Assembly (NCBI GenBank): GCA_003249095.1
Contig: QBMS01000007.1
Span: forward strand, 1 to 64,000
Length of the DNA: 64,000 bases
Source: Snowella sp.
GTDB taxonomy: Bacteria > Cyanobacteriota > Cyanobacteriia > Cyanobacteriales > Microcystaceae
Reading direction: 5' to 3'
Position numbers and translations under genes: made by a program. Positions within the stretch are counted from its first letter, which is position 1. Every line of letters begins with the position of its first letter. The notes beneath the pieces are model-generated. The model was not told where the DNA came from, did no database searches, and saw only the letters and a list, made by a program, of their open reading frames with translations. Positions 18,783-27,254 of the stretch are shown in pieces.

Positions 18783-20042
18783 ATGTTTACCACTATCCGT
18801 CATGGTTTAAATCAATTTTTAAACAAGTCACGAACCATCAAAAATGAACCCTTAAATAAGGTTAGTTTGATTGTGGTCATTCTTGTTGATATTTTTATCT
18901 TAGTCAATGTTTTTACAGGATTAAATGATATTAGCCAATGGCCCATCAGTCCTTCCCAAAGCTATCCCTGTTATGACCAATGGCAGAGTTATCAGAATCA
19001 AGTAAATTCTAATAAAAATTTTGACATACTCCGACAGGCAATTTCTGTTAATAGGGATAGAAACAATAGTTTAGAGGCAATTTTTCGGGAAGGAGAAAAA
19101 GGTCATCTAGGAAAGGTTAATGAAGTTTGTTTAACCTATGCTCAATCCCAAGACAAGGTTAATCATTCCGATAATCAAAAAATTATTTCTAGCATTGATC
19201 AAACGAATCTTAAAATCAATAATCTCGAACAAACTAATCAAACCATTCGATCGCAATATGATTCTACCCTTTTAGAAAAAATTGCGGGTCAAACACCCGA
19301 TAAATCCATTAATCAAACCAGTGCAGAAAAAGCAAAACAACAACTCGCTGAAAATAATCTCCAAATTACTGTCCTTCAACAAGAAGTTAAAAATTTAAAA
19401 CAGCAACTTTTAAATAAACCTGAAAGTATTAATTTTATTAATTTTCTCAATGAAAAAGATTCTTTTGAAACAGTTCAAAAAGGTCATGCCAACGCAGCCT
19501 TTTGGTATCCCAGTATTCAGTTCTTTTTTCAAGCCATTTTCCTAGTTCCCCTAATTGCGATCGCGCTTTTAGTACATAATTTTGCCCAAGGTAAAGGCTA
19601 CGGATTAATTGCCCTGATCAGTTGGCATCTGTTGGTTATTTTCCTCATTCCGCTTGTTTTAAAAGTCTTTGAATTTCTGCAAATTGGCTTTATTTTCAAA
19701 CTGCTTTTTGACTTTATCCAAAAGGTCTTTGGCGGGTTACTCTTTCTGATTAGCTATCTTTATATTTTGGTGATTCCCCTCATTGGTTTTGGGATTATTA
19801 AATTTTTTCAAACAATTATTTTCAATTCCAAGGGTCAGGCCACTAATCGATTTCAAAAGTCCCGTTGTATCCATTGTGCCAAGAAGATTCGTCCTCAAGA
19901 TGCCCACTGTCCCCATTGCGGTGAATATCAATATGTGGAATGTGGAAATTGTCATGAACTGACCTATAAACATTTGCCTTATTGTAAACATTGTGGCACA
20001 TCTCAATCAGTCGTTTTTTCGGCAACATCTGAGGCCGAATAA
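18783..20042 (+). CDS. Membrane protein with coiled coil and C-terminal double zinc ribbon
   Basis: This 419-residue protein is of unknown function. A membrane helix lies at about residues 25-47, and a mostly helical, Gln/Asn/Lys-rich segment with coiled-coil character follows to about 230. Three or four further hydrophobic helices lie between about 240 and 350. The C-terminus (about 360-410) is a double zinc ribbon made of four CxxC knuckles: CIHC, CPHC, CGNC and CKHC, spaced as in DZR domains. The ribbon probably faces the cytoplasm and mediates protein or nucleic-acid contacts, but nothing shows which. Its last 40 bases overlap, tail to tail, the peroxiredoxin-like gene on the other strand. 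Confidence 0.75.
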   Translation: MFTTIRHGLNQFLNKSRTIKNEPLNKVSLIVVILVDIFILVNVFTGLNDISQWPISPSQSYPCYDQWQSYQNQVNSNKNFDILRQAISVNRDRNNSLEAIFREGEKGHLGKVNEVCLTYAQSQDKVNHSDNQKIISSIDQTNLKINNLEQTNQTIRSQYDSTLLEKIAGQTPDKSINQTSAEKAKQQLAENNLQITVLQQEVKNLKQQLLNKPESINFINFLNEKDSFETVQKGHANAAFWYPSIQFFFQAIFLVPLIAIALLVHNFAQGKGYGLIALISWHLLVIFLIPLVLKVFEFLQIGFIFKLLFDFIQKVFGGLLFLISYLYILVIPLIGFGIIKFFQTIIFNSKGQATNRFQKSRCIHCAKKIRPQDAHCPHCGEYQYVECGNCHELTYKHLPYCKHCGTSQSVVFSATSEAE

Positions 20043-20812
20043 GCAAATTTTTCCAGAAACGAAAGAGGGTTATTCATTTGGGACGCAAAGCCTAAAATAC
20101 CTTTGTCTTGGTGTTTATACAATAAATTTCCATTCTTATCAAACAAAAAAGTTCCTCCCCGTTGGGTGAGATAGGCTCCATTGGGGACATAGGTTTTCCA
20201 ATGGCTCAAAACTTCCGTCATATTCCGCAATCGCAGGGTCGCTAGTTCAAAGGGACGTTGAAAATTTTTGCCCCCTGCTAGGTTAAAAAATGATCCTTTT
20301 ATTGGAGGTAAGGGTTTGGCTTCGATCATTTCTTCCTCTCCAATCAGTTGAGGAGCCTGGCGATCGCCTAAATAACCGCGAAACACTTCGGGCAGAGTCC
20401 CTGGGCTACCGATTCCCGCACACATCAACATTAAATTCAACCAGGCATTTTGAGTAACCGATAGTCCTGGTATTTTAAGAGTCAGTCCCCGATAAAGATT
20501 GAGTTTTGCATGAATTTCTGCGGTTGGATCAATAAATAAACAGTCTTCAGGAAATTGGGTATAACCACAAAATTTTTGCCCCGAAACGCGATCGCCGATC
20601 CCCACCGCACGGATCGCAATCCCATTTTCTTGCAACCTCTCGGATTCTCGTTTTAGCCACCAGGCATATTCCAAACTATCAAAATCACCCAGTTGGGGCA
20701 GAATAATCACCAAAATACGGCTTTTTGATTCACAATTACTCAGGATCGGCAGAAAATTTCCATCGCTGACCCGTTGGCATTGCATTTGTTGAATAATCGC
20801 GTAGTCACTCAA
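20003..20812 (-). CDS. Peroxiredoxin-like (AhpC/TSA-type) protein lacking a canonical peroxidatic Cys
   Basis: This 269-residue protein has a thioredoxin-fold core starting near residue 30: RILVIILPQLGDFDSLEYAW, then IRAVGIGDRVSGQKFCGYT and CLFIDPTAEIHAKLNLY, as in the AhpC/TSA-family proteins annotated peroxiredoxin-like in cyanobacteria. At the position where a true peroxiredoxin has PxxxTxxC there is LPQLGDFDSLEYA without cysteine. Cysteines occur only elsewhere, for example KFCGYT and DCLF. The activity is therefore uncertain and may not be peroxidase. The C-terminal third (LFDKNGNLLYKHQDKG) resembles the closing strand-helix of the family. It overlaps the convergent zinc-ribbon gene by 40 bases and lies 44 bases downstream of the aldo/keto reductase gene, so it may share that transcript. 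Confidence 0.75.
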   Translation of the reverse strand: MSDYAIIQQMQCQRVSDGNFLPILSNCESKSRILVIILPQLGDFDSLEYAWWLKRESERLQENGIAIRAVGIGDRVSGQKFCGYTQFPEDCLFIDPTAEIHAKLNLYRGLTLKIPGLSVTQNAWLNLMLMCAGIGSPGTLPEVFRGYLGDRQAPQLIGEEEMIEAKPLPPIKGSFFNLAGGKNFQRPFELATLRLRNMTEVLSHWKTYVPNGAYLTQRGGTFLFDKNGNLLYKHQDKGILGFASQMNNPLSFLEKFAYSASDVAEKTTD

Positions 20813-20856
20813 ATTATGGCTCTCCTTATCAATTAAATAGGCTTGAAAAACTCAGA

Positions 20857-21792
20857 TTAAACCACTGAACCCAAACTTTTAACCTCTTCAGGACTCATTG
20901 ACCAACCTAACGCCCCCGCATTTTGGATCGCTTGTTTGGCATTTTTTGCCCCTGGAATGGGGATCACATTTCCCTGACTAATCAACCAATTTAAGGAAAC
21001 TTGAGCGGGGGTTTTCTCATATTTTTCGGCGATTTTTTCAATCTCAGCCAATAGAGGAGCCAATTTTTTGAGTCCCTGGGAACTGAAACGGGGATCAATC
21101 CGACGTGCGCCTTGCAATTCGCCCACATTTTCAGGAGTATATTTTCCTGTGAGTAATCCCTGAGCTAGGGGACTATAGGCCAAAATCGTAACGCCGAGTT
21201 GACGAGCTTTTTCCAAAATACCGTTACTCTCAATTTGTCGAGTCAAGAGGGAATAGGGGACTTGATTCGTGGCGAGGGGAATCCCTTTTTCTGCTAAGAC
21301 CTGATGGGCAATGGTCATTTGTTCCGCACTATAATTACTGACCCCTACGGCTTGAATTCGTCCTTTTTTGACTTCTCCCGCCAAAATTTCCATAAAATCT
21401 TGGGTTTTGAGAAAAAACTCCAGGGGCCAATGGATTTGATAGAGACAAATTTCCGACATTTGTAGTCTTTCCAAACTTGCGGTTAGGGCTTCAGCGATCG
21501 CGGATCGGTTCCATCGCCAGGGAACAGGAAAATATTTAGTGGCCAATTGAATGGGTTGTTCCGTTTTTTGGGCAAATCGACCGATTAAGCGTTCTGATTC
21601 CCCAAAACCGTAGATTTCTGCCGTATCAAAAAAAGTAATACCTGCGGAGAGGGATGCCTGAAATGCGTCTGCGATGTCCGATTCTCCAAAATTTTTACCA
21701 TAGGCCCAAAAAAGAGGATCCCCCCAAGCCCAGGTTCCCACTCCCAAAGCACTGACCGAAGGGCCATTCTGACCGAGTTTGACTGTTTCCAT
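20857..21792 (-). CDS. Aldo/keto reductase
   Basis: This 311-residue NADPH-dependent oxidoreductase has a TIM-barrel fold. The catalytic tetrad is visible: Asp and Tyr in FFDTAEIYGFGESE, Lys in QLATKYFP and His in LYQIHWP. The cofactor-binding C-terminal region includes AQGLLTGKY and VIPIPGAKNAKQAIQNAG. I start at the ATG at 21792; a TTG two codons earlier is also possible. The family reduces aldehydes and ketones; the closest subgroup looks like the plant and cyanobacterial pyridoxal-reductase/general AKR type, but the substrate cannot be read from sequence. The gene is followed by the peroxiredoxin-like gene on the same strand, which could indicate a shared redox-stress role. Confidence 0.88.
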   Translation of the reverse strand: METVKLGQNGPSVSALGVGTWAWGDPLFWAYGKNFGESDIADAFQASLSAGITFFDTAEIYGFGESERLIGRFAQKTEQPIQLATKYFPVPWRWNRSAIAEALTASLERLQMSEICLYQIHWPLEFFLKTQDFMEILAGEVKKGRIQAVGVSNYSAEQMTIAHQVLAEKGIPLATNQVPYSLLTRQIESNGILEKARQLGVTILAYSPLAQGLLTGKYTPENVGELQGARRIDPRFSSQGLKKLAPLLAEIEKIAEKYEKTPAQVSLNWLISQGNVIPIPGAKNAKQAIQNAGALGWSMSPEEVKSLGSVV

Positions 21793-22018
21793 GATCAATT
21801 ATCTGAAGGATTTCTTTATATTGTGCAACATTTTTGAGCAAAAATCCTTAGAATTCATTTCAGCCCCAAGGAAATTGTCAAGTTGTCGTAATAATTGTTT
21901 ATAATAGTCGTAACAAAACTTAATTTATTTTTTTGTCCTAAAGTTCTCTAAAAGCTATAAAAATTTATTTCAGTCCGATATCGCAAAAAACGCCCATTTC
22001 ACTCAGGATAATTAGTCT

Positions 22019-22291
22019 ATGTTCCCCAATCTTTTTGAAGCAACGAAAACCTACTGGCGCAAATTAGACGAACTAGAAGCGGCCTATCAGCAAGGTAAGG
22101 TTTCTACGGAAGTCGTCAATGCAACGGTGGCAGAGTTGATGGCCGAACTTGCCCAGGAACGTCGTGCCGCCCTTACATTTTTTGTGCAGACAGGGCAACA
22201 TTGGTTAGTTGATCGAAAAGATATACTTTTGGGTTTTGCTATTTTGGCGATCGCAATTTATGGTTGGGGACAAAGAATCAATAACTTATGA
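22019..22291 (+). CDS. Small membrane-anchored conserved protein
   Basis: This is a 90-residue protein of unknown function. Residues 1-55 are helical and charged (ATKTYWRKLDELEAAYQQG, then ELMAELAQERRAALTFF). Residues about 68-84 (DILLGFAILAIAIYGWG) form a single membrane helix with a very short C-terminal tail. The layout suggests a tail-anchored protein with a cytosolic coiled coil. Proteins of this shape occur in many cyanobacteria as conserved hypotheticals. The ATG start is the only reasonable one. It lies about 120 bases upstream of tRNA-Met and divergent from the aldo/keto reductase. Confidence 0.65.
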   Translation: MFPNLFEATKTYWRKLDELEAAYQQGKVSTEVVNATVAELMAELAQERRAALTFFVQTGQHWLVDRKDILLGFAILAIAIYGWGQRINNL

Positions 22292-22410
22292 GTTTTGGTT
22301 GTTTTGATGAGTTGATTGGCGAGCTTTTAGTCAGCGTATTTTTAGAAGCACTCAAAAAATTGATGTACAAAAATCTTGATTAGTGTTATATTAAAAAACG
22401 TGCAAAACTA

Positions 22411-22483
22411 GGCTCAGTAGCTCAGTGGTTAGAGCAGGGGACTCATAAGCCCAAGGTCGCAAGTTCAACTCTCGCCTGAGCCA
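22411..22483 (+). tRNA. trnM: tRNA-Met (CAT), elongator type
   Basis: A 73-base cloverleaf. The acceptor stem GGCTCAG pairs with CTGAGCC, and the D stem GCTC pairs with GAGC. The anticodon loop is CTCATAA with anticodon CAT; the T loop is TTCAACT and the discriminator base is A. No CCA is encoded beyond the natural overlap. The fully paired acceptor stem with a 1-72 G-C pair indicates an elongator rather than initiator tRNA. Three positions do not pair in this fold: 27-43 (G/A), 31-39 (A/G) and 51-63 (A/C). A tRNA-Ile2 whose CAT is modified to lysidine cannot be excluded by sequence alone. Confidence 0.9.
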
Positions 22484-22564
22484 TCTTATACAGTAAACTA
22501 TTGATTACGCTAACCGATTGGGTTAACGTAAAAGGTTCGACTGTCGCTATCAAAAATATTGGTA

Positions 22565-23083
22565 ATGGATCTCAAATCACTCATCCGCGATATTCCCGAT
22601 TTTCCTAAATCTGGGATACTTTTTCGGGATATTACGACTCTGCTAGGTCATCCTCAAGGACTTAGGTACACCATTGATACGCTAACTGAAAAATGTAAGG
22701 CTATGGGACTTACCCCCGATTACGTTGTTGGTATGGAATCTAGAGGGTTTTTATTTGGCGTTCCCCTGGCGTACCATTTGGGGGCTGGATTTATCCCTGT
22801 CCGTAAACCTGGTAAATTGCCTGCGGCAGTACATCAAATCGAGTATGACCTAGAATATGGCACTGATAGCCTGGAAATTCATCAAGATGCCCTACAAAAT
22901 CACCACAGTGTCCTTATTGTTGATGATTTGATTGCCACAGGTGGTACGGCAAAGGCCACGGCGGAATTACTTTCTTATATTGGCTGTAATGTTTTGGGAT
23001 TTGCTTTTATTATTGAATTACAAGATCTTGGCGGACGCAAAAAACTGCCAGATTTACCGATCATTACTCTTGTTGAGTATTAA
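22565..23083 (+). CDS. apt: Adenine phosphoribosyltransferase
   Basis: This 172-residue protein matches the usual length of the family. It starts [27 protein letters not shown], the standard Apt N-terminus, and carries ESRGFLFG and the PRPP-binding loop [16 protein letters not shown] at about residues 118-133. It converts adenine and PRPP to AMP in purine salvage in the cytosol. I use the ATG at 22565; a TTG two codons upstream is possible. It follows tRNA-Met by about 80 bases, and its stop codon abuts the ATG of the permease gene with no spacing, so the two are likely co-transcribed. Confidence 0.95.
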   Translation: MDLKSLIRDIPDFPKSGILFRDITTLLGHPQGLRYTIDTLTEKCKAMGLTPDYVVGMESRGFLFGVPLAYHLGAGFIPVRKPGKLPAAVHQIEYDLEYGTDSLEIHQDALQNHHSVLIVDDLIATGGTAKATAELLSYIGCNVLGFAFIIELQDLGGRKKLPDLPIITLVEY

Positions 23084-24139
23084 ATGACGACGCGATCGCC
23101 TGCTTCATCCATTATGAATCGCTGGTTTAGTCAGATTGTTGTCTGGTTGACCAGTGGGACTTTTTTATATATTGCCAAGCGTATTTTCCAAGGGCTATTA
23201 ACGCTTTTATTGGCTTCTTTATTAAGCTTTTTGATTATTCAGTTGGCTCCAGGGAGTTATTTGGATACGCTCCAACAAAATCCTAAAATTTCTCCTGAAA
23301 CCATTAAGGAAATTAAAATTCAGTTCGGTCTAGACAAGCCTTGGTATATCCAATATTGGCTCTGGCTGGTTCAAGTCATTACCCGCTTTAATTTTGGACA
23401 AAGTTTTGTTTACAATCGTTCCGTTGGCTCTCTATTGCTAGAACGCATTCCAGCAACGTTATTATTAGCCATTTCTTCCATTATTATTACCTGGGCGATC
23501 GCGATTCCCTTGGGTATCATTAGTGCGGTTAAACAAAGTACCGTATTAGATAAAGTTTTACGAGTATTGAGTTATTTTGGACAAGGTTTTCCCAGTTTTA
23601 TTACGGCTTTAGTGTTACTGATTGTTGCTCAGAATGTTTCTCCCCTCTTGCCCGTTGGCGATATGACGAGCATTGATTATGCAGAATTTTCGACGGTAGG
23701 TAAAATTAGTGACATTCTTTGGCACATGATCTTGCCGACCTTAGCTTTAAGTATTACCAGCTTTGCAGGATTGCAACGATTGACTAGGGGACAATTATTA
23801 GACGTGATGCGTCAGGACTATATCCAGACCGCTAGAGCGAAGGGATTACCTGAAAATAAGGTTATTTACGTCCACGCTCTCCGTAACGCGATTAATCCCC
23901 TAATTACTCTGCTGGGATTTGAATTTTCCAGTTTATTAAGTGGAGCTTTTATTGCTGAATTTTTCTTCAATTGGCCAGGGTTAGGAAGATTAATTTTACA
24001 AGCGGTGACGGCTCAAGATTTGTATCTCGTGATGGGTAGTTTAATGATGGGAGCGGCCATGTTAATTGTGGGGAATTTACTGGCGGATTTACTCTTAAAA
24101 GCGGTTGATCCTCGAATTAAACTGTCTGATTTAAAATGA
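23084..24139 (+). CDS. ABC transporter permease, DppB/OppB family
   Basis: This 351-residue protein has six hydrophobic segments. The DppB/OppB N-terminal signature LLTLLLASLLSFLIIQLAPG comes first, then GLDKPWYIQYWLWL. The conserved EAA-type loop DYIQTARAKGLPENKVIYVHALRNAINPL at about residues 245-275 contacts the ATPase. It would be one of two permeases of a peptide, nickel or similar solute importer. The first ATG directly abuts the apt stop; an internal ATG at 23114 (MNRWFSQ) may be the real start. No partner permease, ATPase or binding protein is nearby, which is common in cyanobacteria, where such subunits are scattered. Confidence 0.88.
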   Translation: MTTRSPASSIMNRWFSQIVVWLTSGTFLYIAKRIFQGLLTLLLASLLSFLIIQLAPGSYLDTLQQNPKISPETIKEIKIQFGLDKPWYIQYWLWLVQVITRFNFGQSFVYNRSVGSLLLERIPATLLLAISSIIITWAIAIPLGIISAVKQSTVLDKVLRVLSYFGQGFPSFITALVLLIVAQNVSPLLPVGDMTSIDYAEFSTVGKISDILWHMILPTLALSITSFAGLQRLTRGQLLDVMRQDYIQTARAKGLPENKVIYVHALRNAINPLITLLGFEFSSLLSGAFIAEFFFNWPGLGRLILQAVTAQDLYLVMGSLMMGAAMLIVGNLLADLLLKAVDPRIKLSDLK

Positions 24140-24168
24140 TTTTTAACTAATTTATCATTACCTAAAAA

Positions 24169-24459
24169 ATGTTTACTGAAATTCATTATATTCTCCGCTC
24201 TAGATTCGATGGACAATACGTGACGGCTCGTGTTAAAAATCCTGATAATAATGCAGAAGTTAACTATATTTTATTATTTAAAGAAGATTATGAAGCCTTG
24301 AGTTATGTTAATACCCACGCGCCCGATGTGGCTAGTCGGTTTGCGGTGGAGTCGGTAACAGGAACTCAACTCAAAAATCAACTTCAACGCTGGGGTTTTG
24401 CAGGAGTCGGTCTGGTGCAGGAACCGCTAGAACCCAAAATTCAGTTTTTGAAGATCTAA
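24169..24459 (+). CDS. Small conserved hypothetical protein with duplicated 3' end
   Basis: This 96-residue protein (MFTEIHYILRSRFDGQYVTA...) resembles small hypothetical proteins of cyanobacteria; I do not know its function. It is mixed alpha/beta with no membrane segment or metal motif. Its last 55 codons lie inside a 165-base unit that is tandemly repeated directly downstream. It starts 29 bases after the permease gene and could be part of the apt-permease transcript. Confidence 0.65.
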   Translation: MFTEIHYILRSRFDGQYVTARVKNPDNNAEVNYILLFKEDYEALSYVNTHAPDVASRFAVESVTGTQLKNQLQRWGFAGVGLVQEPLEPKIQFLKI

Positions 24460-24625
24460 ACCTAGAGTTATGTTAATACCCACGCGCCCGATGTGGCCAG
24501 TCGTTTTGCGGTGGAGTCGGTAACAGGAACTCAACTCAAAAATCAACTTCAACGCTGGGGTTTTGCAGGAGTCGGTCTGGTGCAGGAACCGCTAGAACCC
24601 AAAATTCAGTTTTTGAAGATCTAAA
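24296..24625. repeat. 165-bp direct tandem duplication (2 copies)
   Basis: Copy 1 is 24296-24460 and copy 2 is 24461-24625; a four-base stub (CCTA) of a third unit follows at 24626. By eye the copies differ at only three positions. One is at the junction (T in copy 1, A in copy 2). The other two are third-codon positions, synonymous in the frame of the gene (GCT/GCC and CGG/CGT). The unit is exactly 55 codons and contains the stop of the upstream gene. Confidence 0.95.
24465..24624 (+). pseudogene. Duplicated C-terminal fragment, no start codon
   Basis: Copy 2 of the tandem duplication preserves the reading frame for the last roughly 53 residues (SYVNTHAPDV to QFLKI) and its stop. It is separated from copy 1 by in-frame TAA and TAG stops, and no start codon with a ribosome-binding site precedes it. 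It is most simply a non-translated duplicate tail. Confidence 0.75.
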
Positions 24626-24774
24626 CCTAATGTTTAGACTGCGATCGCCTCTTTTTGATCTAATTTGTTTATTAGTTTTTGATTAGATGGAGTAACTAGA
24701 AAAGTCTGATCAATCTCAATCCGCAGACGCGATCGCTGAACTATTCTGAGAATTAAAATAGATGGTCAAACAGT

Positions 24775-27222
24775 TTACTGATTGTAATTGCGAGTGAAGG
24801 ATTCTTGTTTTAGATAAACAAAACGTGGAGCCAGGGGAGGTAAATTTTCTGCGGCATTAAACCGAGTATCATAATCCCAGTTTCGGTTGGGTGCGCCATA
24901 AAGCTGGCTTGACCAAGTACCCCTGACATGAACAGGCGTGCTAGTGCTAACAAACGACCCCCGATAAGTTAGCAACACTCCTCCCCAACCTTCTAAAAAG
25001 CGAGGATAGTTTTCTAAGCCGCCATTGTAACCAGGAGCCGCCGTCGAATTGGTGATATCTGTACCAGCTAAAAAAGCCGAGTTAATGGTGGTTGGGGTGG
25101 GAGCTATTTTAGCCGCACCATTGCCTGTATTACAATTCGCCCCACTAGCTTTGTGAATGACAGAATTAGTGTTAAGACAAGCATTCGATAAAACATTAAG
25201 AGAATCAGCTAAAATGCTGGCGGGTTGCCAATTCAGAGTGTTGTAATCTCCTTGAACATACACAGCTTGATCACTGACGAAAGTTAATCCTGTGGGGTCA
25301 GAATTACCAATTTTTGCCAAGCCAGGCAGTTGTTGTGCTTGAACTAAGGCAAATCCATAGGGACTTTGATTACTATTAGCAGCAGTATAGGTAGTTTTGT
25401 TAATAGTTGCATGGAAAACAAAACCTCCCTCGGAGATATCAGAACCAGCCAAACCTAAGTTTTGAAAAGAACCAGCAGGTGCGCCACTAGCAACAGATTC
25501 AGTGGCAAAGATACGTTGCTCGGCTGAAAAACCTAAACCACTATTGTTATTTGAGACCGTGTTGCCAGAGAACGTGACGTAACGTCCGACTTTATTCCAA
25601 ATAGCTAGACTCTCAATATTAATTTGTAGTAAACGCATATCCCTTGCTTCTCTGTCGTTACGAAAGGCAGGAGAAGTCGTTCGTCCAATGTCTTGAATAG
25701 GCGCGCTCACAAAGCAACGGTCAAGAACAGCAGCTATTTGTTGAGGGGTTGCGGCTTTCAGAGAATCTTTTTGACTCGTTGTTAAACTACCATCACCAGT
25801 ACTGGGAAAACTGTCAATAGAAGAAGTTATAGCAAAACTATTGACAGGAAAAGAAGGATTTCCACTATTATAGACAATGAAATTCGTTTGAGAAACCAAT
25901 GCGGTATAAAGTGCATTACCAAGGTTATTTCTTTGGTTAATGGTGTTATCCACTGCTTGTGGCGTAGCTTTTAAAGCATTACGAATAGACGTTAGAGTAG
26001 TGCCAAGCTGAGCGTCAGTTAGTGGGGTACAAGGTTTATAATTTATATCCGAAATATTAGCTAAATCTTGAGAAACAAGAACAGGCTGAAGTAAACTGCG
26101 GCGTTCTCCTTCTGTTAGGACTGTTGTAGAATTCACACTTCCAGTAGAACTACGCGAGATGGAAGTCATTTCAAAAGGAATATCTGTGGCATTAGAACCA
26201 GGAGTATAAAGAATTTTTAGATCCGCTTTTTGAGAATAATCTCCATTAAGATCTAAGATACTGGCATTAGGAATAGAGAGCGCATCAATCCCTAATTTAA
26301 CTTGGCTTCCCCAAGCAGTAGCGACTCTATTGGCATCCATCGCACTTGTTGTCGGACTCGTACTGCCTGTTCCATTAAATAACAAGTTTAAAAATGTCCC
26401 TGCCATATTCATAATTCTCACTCTACCATCAGGATAGGTCTGATTATTATTTTTACGAAAGCTGTACAAATTTTTAGAAAGTGTCACTTGGCTATTAATA
26501 TTCAGACCGTTATCAGAACCCAGATAAAGATTACCATTAGTATGAATTGGCCCAGAAAGATTCATTACAGGCCCTGGTAAAATTTCTAGATCATTAAGAT
26601 AAAAAGCTGCAAACTGAAACATTGGAACCAAGCGAGATTTGATCGCCATTTCCGTCATAGCGGTTACTTGACCTGATGAAGCATTGGCTTGTTGAGTAAC
26701 AGAATTAATAGAATAGCGGTATTCCAACATATTAAGATTTTGGAAACTTTCTCCTGGTGGCACTGTTCCCATTGTGGCCTGTCCATTACTACTATCAACC
26801 ACATAGCTATAGGCAATTAAGCCATTACTGGAAGCACTAGAGGCGGCAAAAGTTTGAGATTGGCAACTAAAATCTCCTGAACCATTATTAGTGGTATCGG
26901 TATCCATACAAGCCGATAAAGATGTAGGGGAAGTTCCTGTTGGTTGACGATAATCAATGAAAATACTACGCAATTGTTCTGCCCTGGTGTTCAGTGCGCC
27001 TTCAGCTCCATAAAAACCACTATTACTGTTGGCGGCGGATTTCACACTGATACTATGAACCTTTGCTAACAGTGCATAGGCAACTAATAAGCCTGATAAG
27101 GCGATCGAGAGGGAAATTATCAGAAAAAGAATATAACCTTGGGGTGTATGGGAGGGCTTTTTGTAAAGTTGAATAAGACCCCGATAGAAAAATTGTAAAG
27201 TTTTAGTTTTATGATTAATCAT
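24775..27222 (-). CDS. hpsA: Hormogonium polysaccharide biosynthesis protein HpsA
   Basis: This 815-residue protein has a short basic N-terminus and one membrane helix (YILFLIISLSIALSGLLVAY, residues about 30-49). The segment SAANSNSGFYGAEGALNTRAEQLR follows, the start of a long extracytoplasmic domain rich in Ser, Thr, Asn and Gly. That is the layout of HpsA, a PilX-like pseudopilin-associated protein required in Nostoc for hormogonium polysaccharide export and gliding. It includes a region of the type GPVMNLSGPIHTNGNLYLGS, typical of HpsA/PilX-like proteins. It is the last gene of a four-gene minus-strand set with three prepilins, starting 32 bases after HpsC. A terminator is expected downstream; a weak inverted repeat lies around 24655-24690. 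Confidence 0.85.
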   Translation of the reverse strand: MINHKTKTLQFFYRGLIQLYKKPSHTPQGYILFLIISLSIALSGLLVAYALLAKVHSISVKSAANSNSGFYGAEGALNTRAEQLRSIFIDYRQPTGTSPTSLSACMDTDTTNNGSGDFSCQSQTFAASSASSNGLIAYSYVVDSSNGQATMGTVPPGESFQNLNMLEYRYSINSVTQQANASSGQVTAMTEMAIKSRLVPMFQFAAFYLNDLEILPGPVMNLSGPIHTNGNLYLGSDNGLNINSQVTLSKNLYSFRKNNNQTYPDGRVRIMNMAGTFLNLLFNGTGSTSPTTSAMDANRVATAWGSQVKLGIDALSIPNASILDLNGDYSQKADLKILYTPGSNATDIPFEMTSISRSSTGSVNSTTVLTEGERRSLLQPVLVSQDLANISDINYKPCTPLTDAQLGTTLTSIRNALKATPQAVDNTINQRNNLGNALYTALVSQTNFIVYNSGNPSFPVNSFAITSSIDSFPSTGDGSLTTSQKDSLKAATPQQIAAVLDRCFVSAPIQDIGRTTSPAFRNDREARDMRLLQINIESLAIWNKVGRYVTFSGNTVSNNNSGLGFSAEQRIFATESVASGAPAGSFQNLGLAGSDISEGGFVFHATINKTTYTAANSNQSPYGFALVQAQQLPGLAKIGNSDPTGLTFVSDQAVYVQGDYNTLNWQPASILADSLNVLSNACLNTNSVIHKASGANCNTGNGAAKIAPTPTTINSAFLAGTDITNSTAAPGYNGGLENYPRFLEGWGGVLLTYRGSFVSTSTPVHVRGTWSSQLYGAPNRNWDYDTRFNAAENLPPLAPRFVYLKQESFTRNYNQ

Positions 27223-27254
27223 GATGGATGACTCTGTAGAATAAAGTTTATAAA

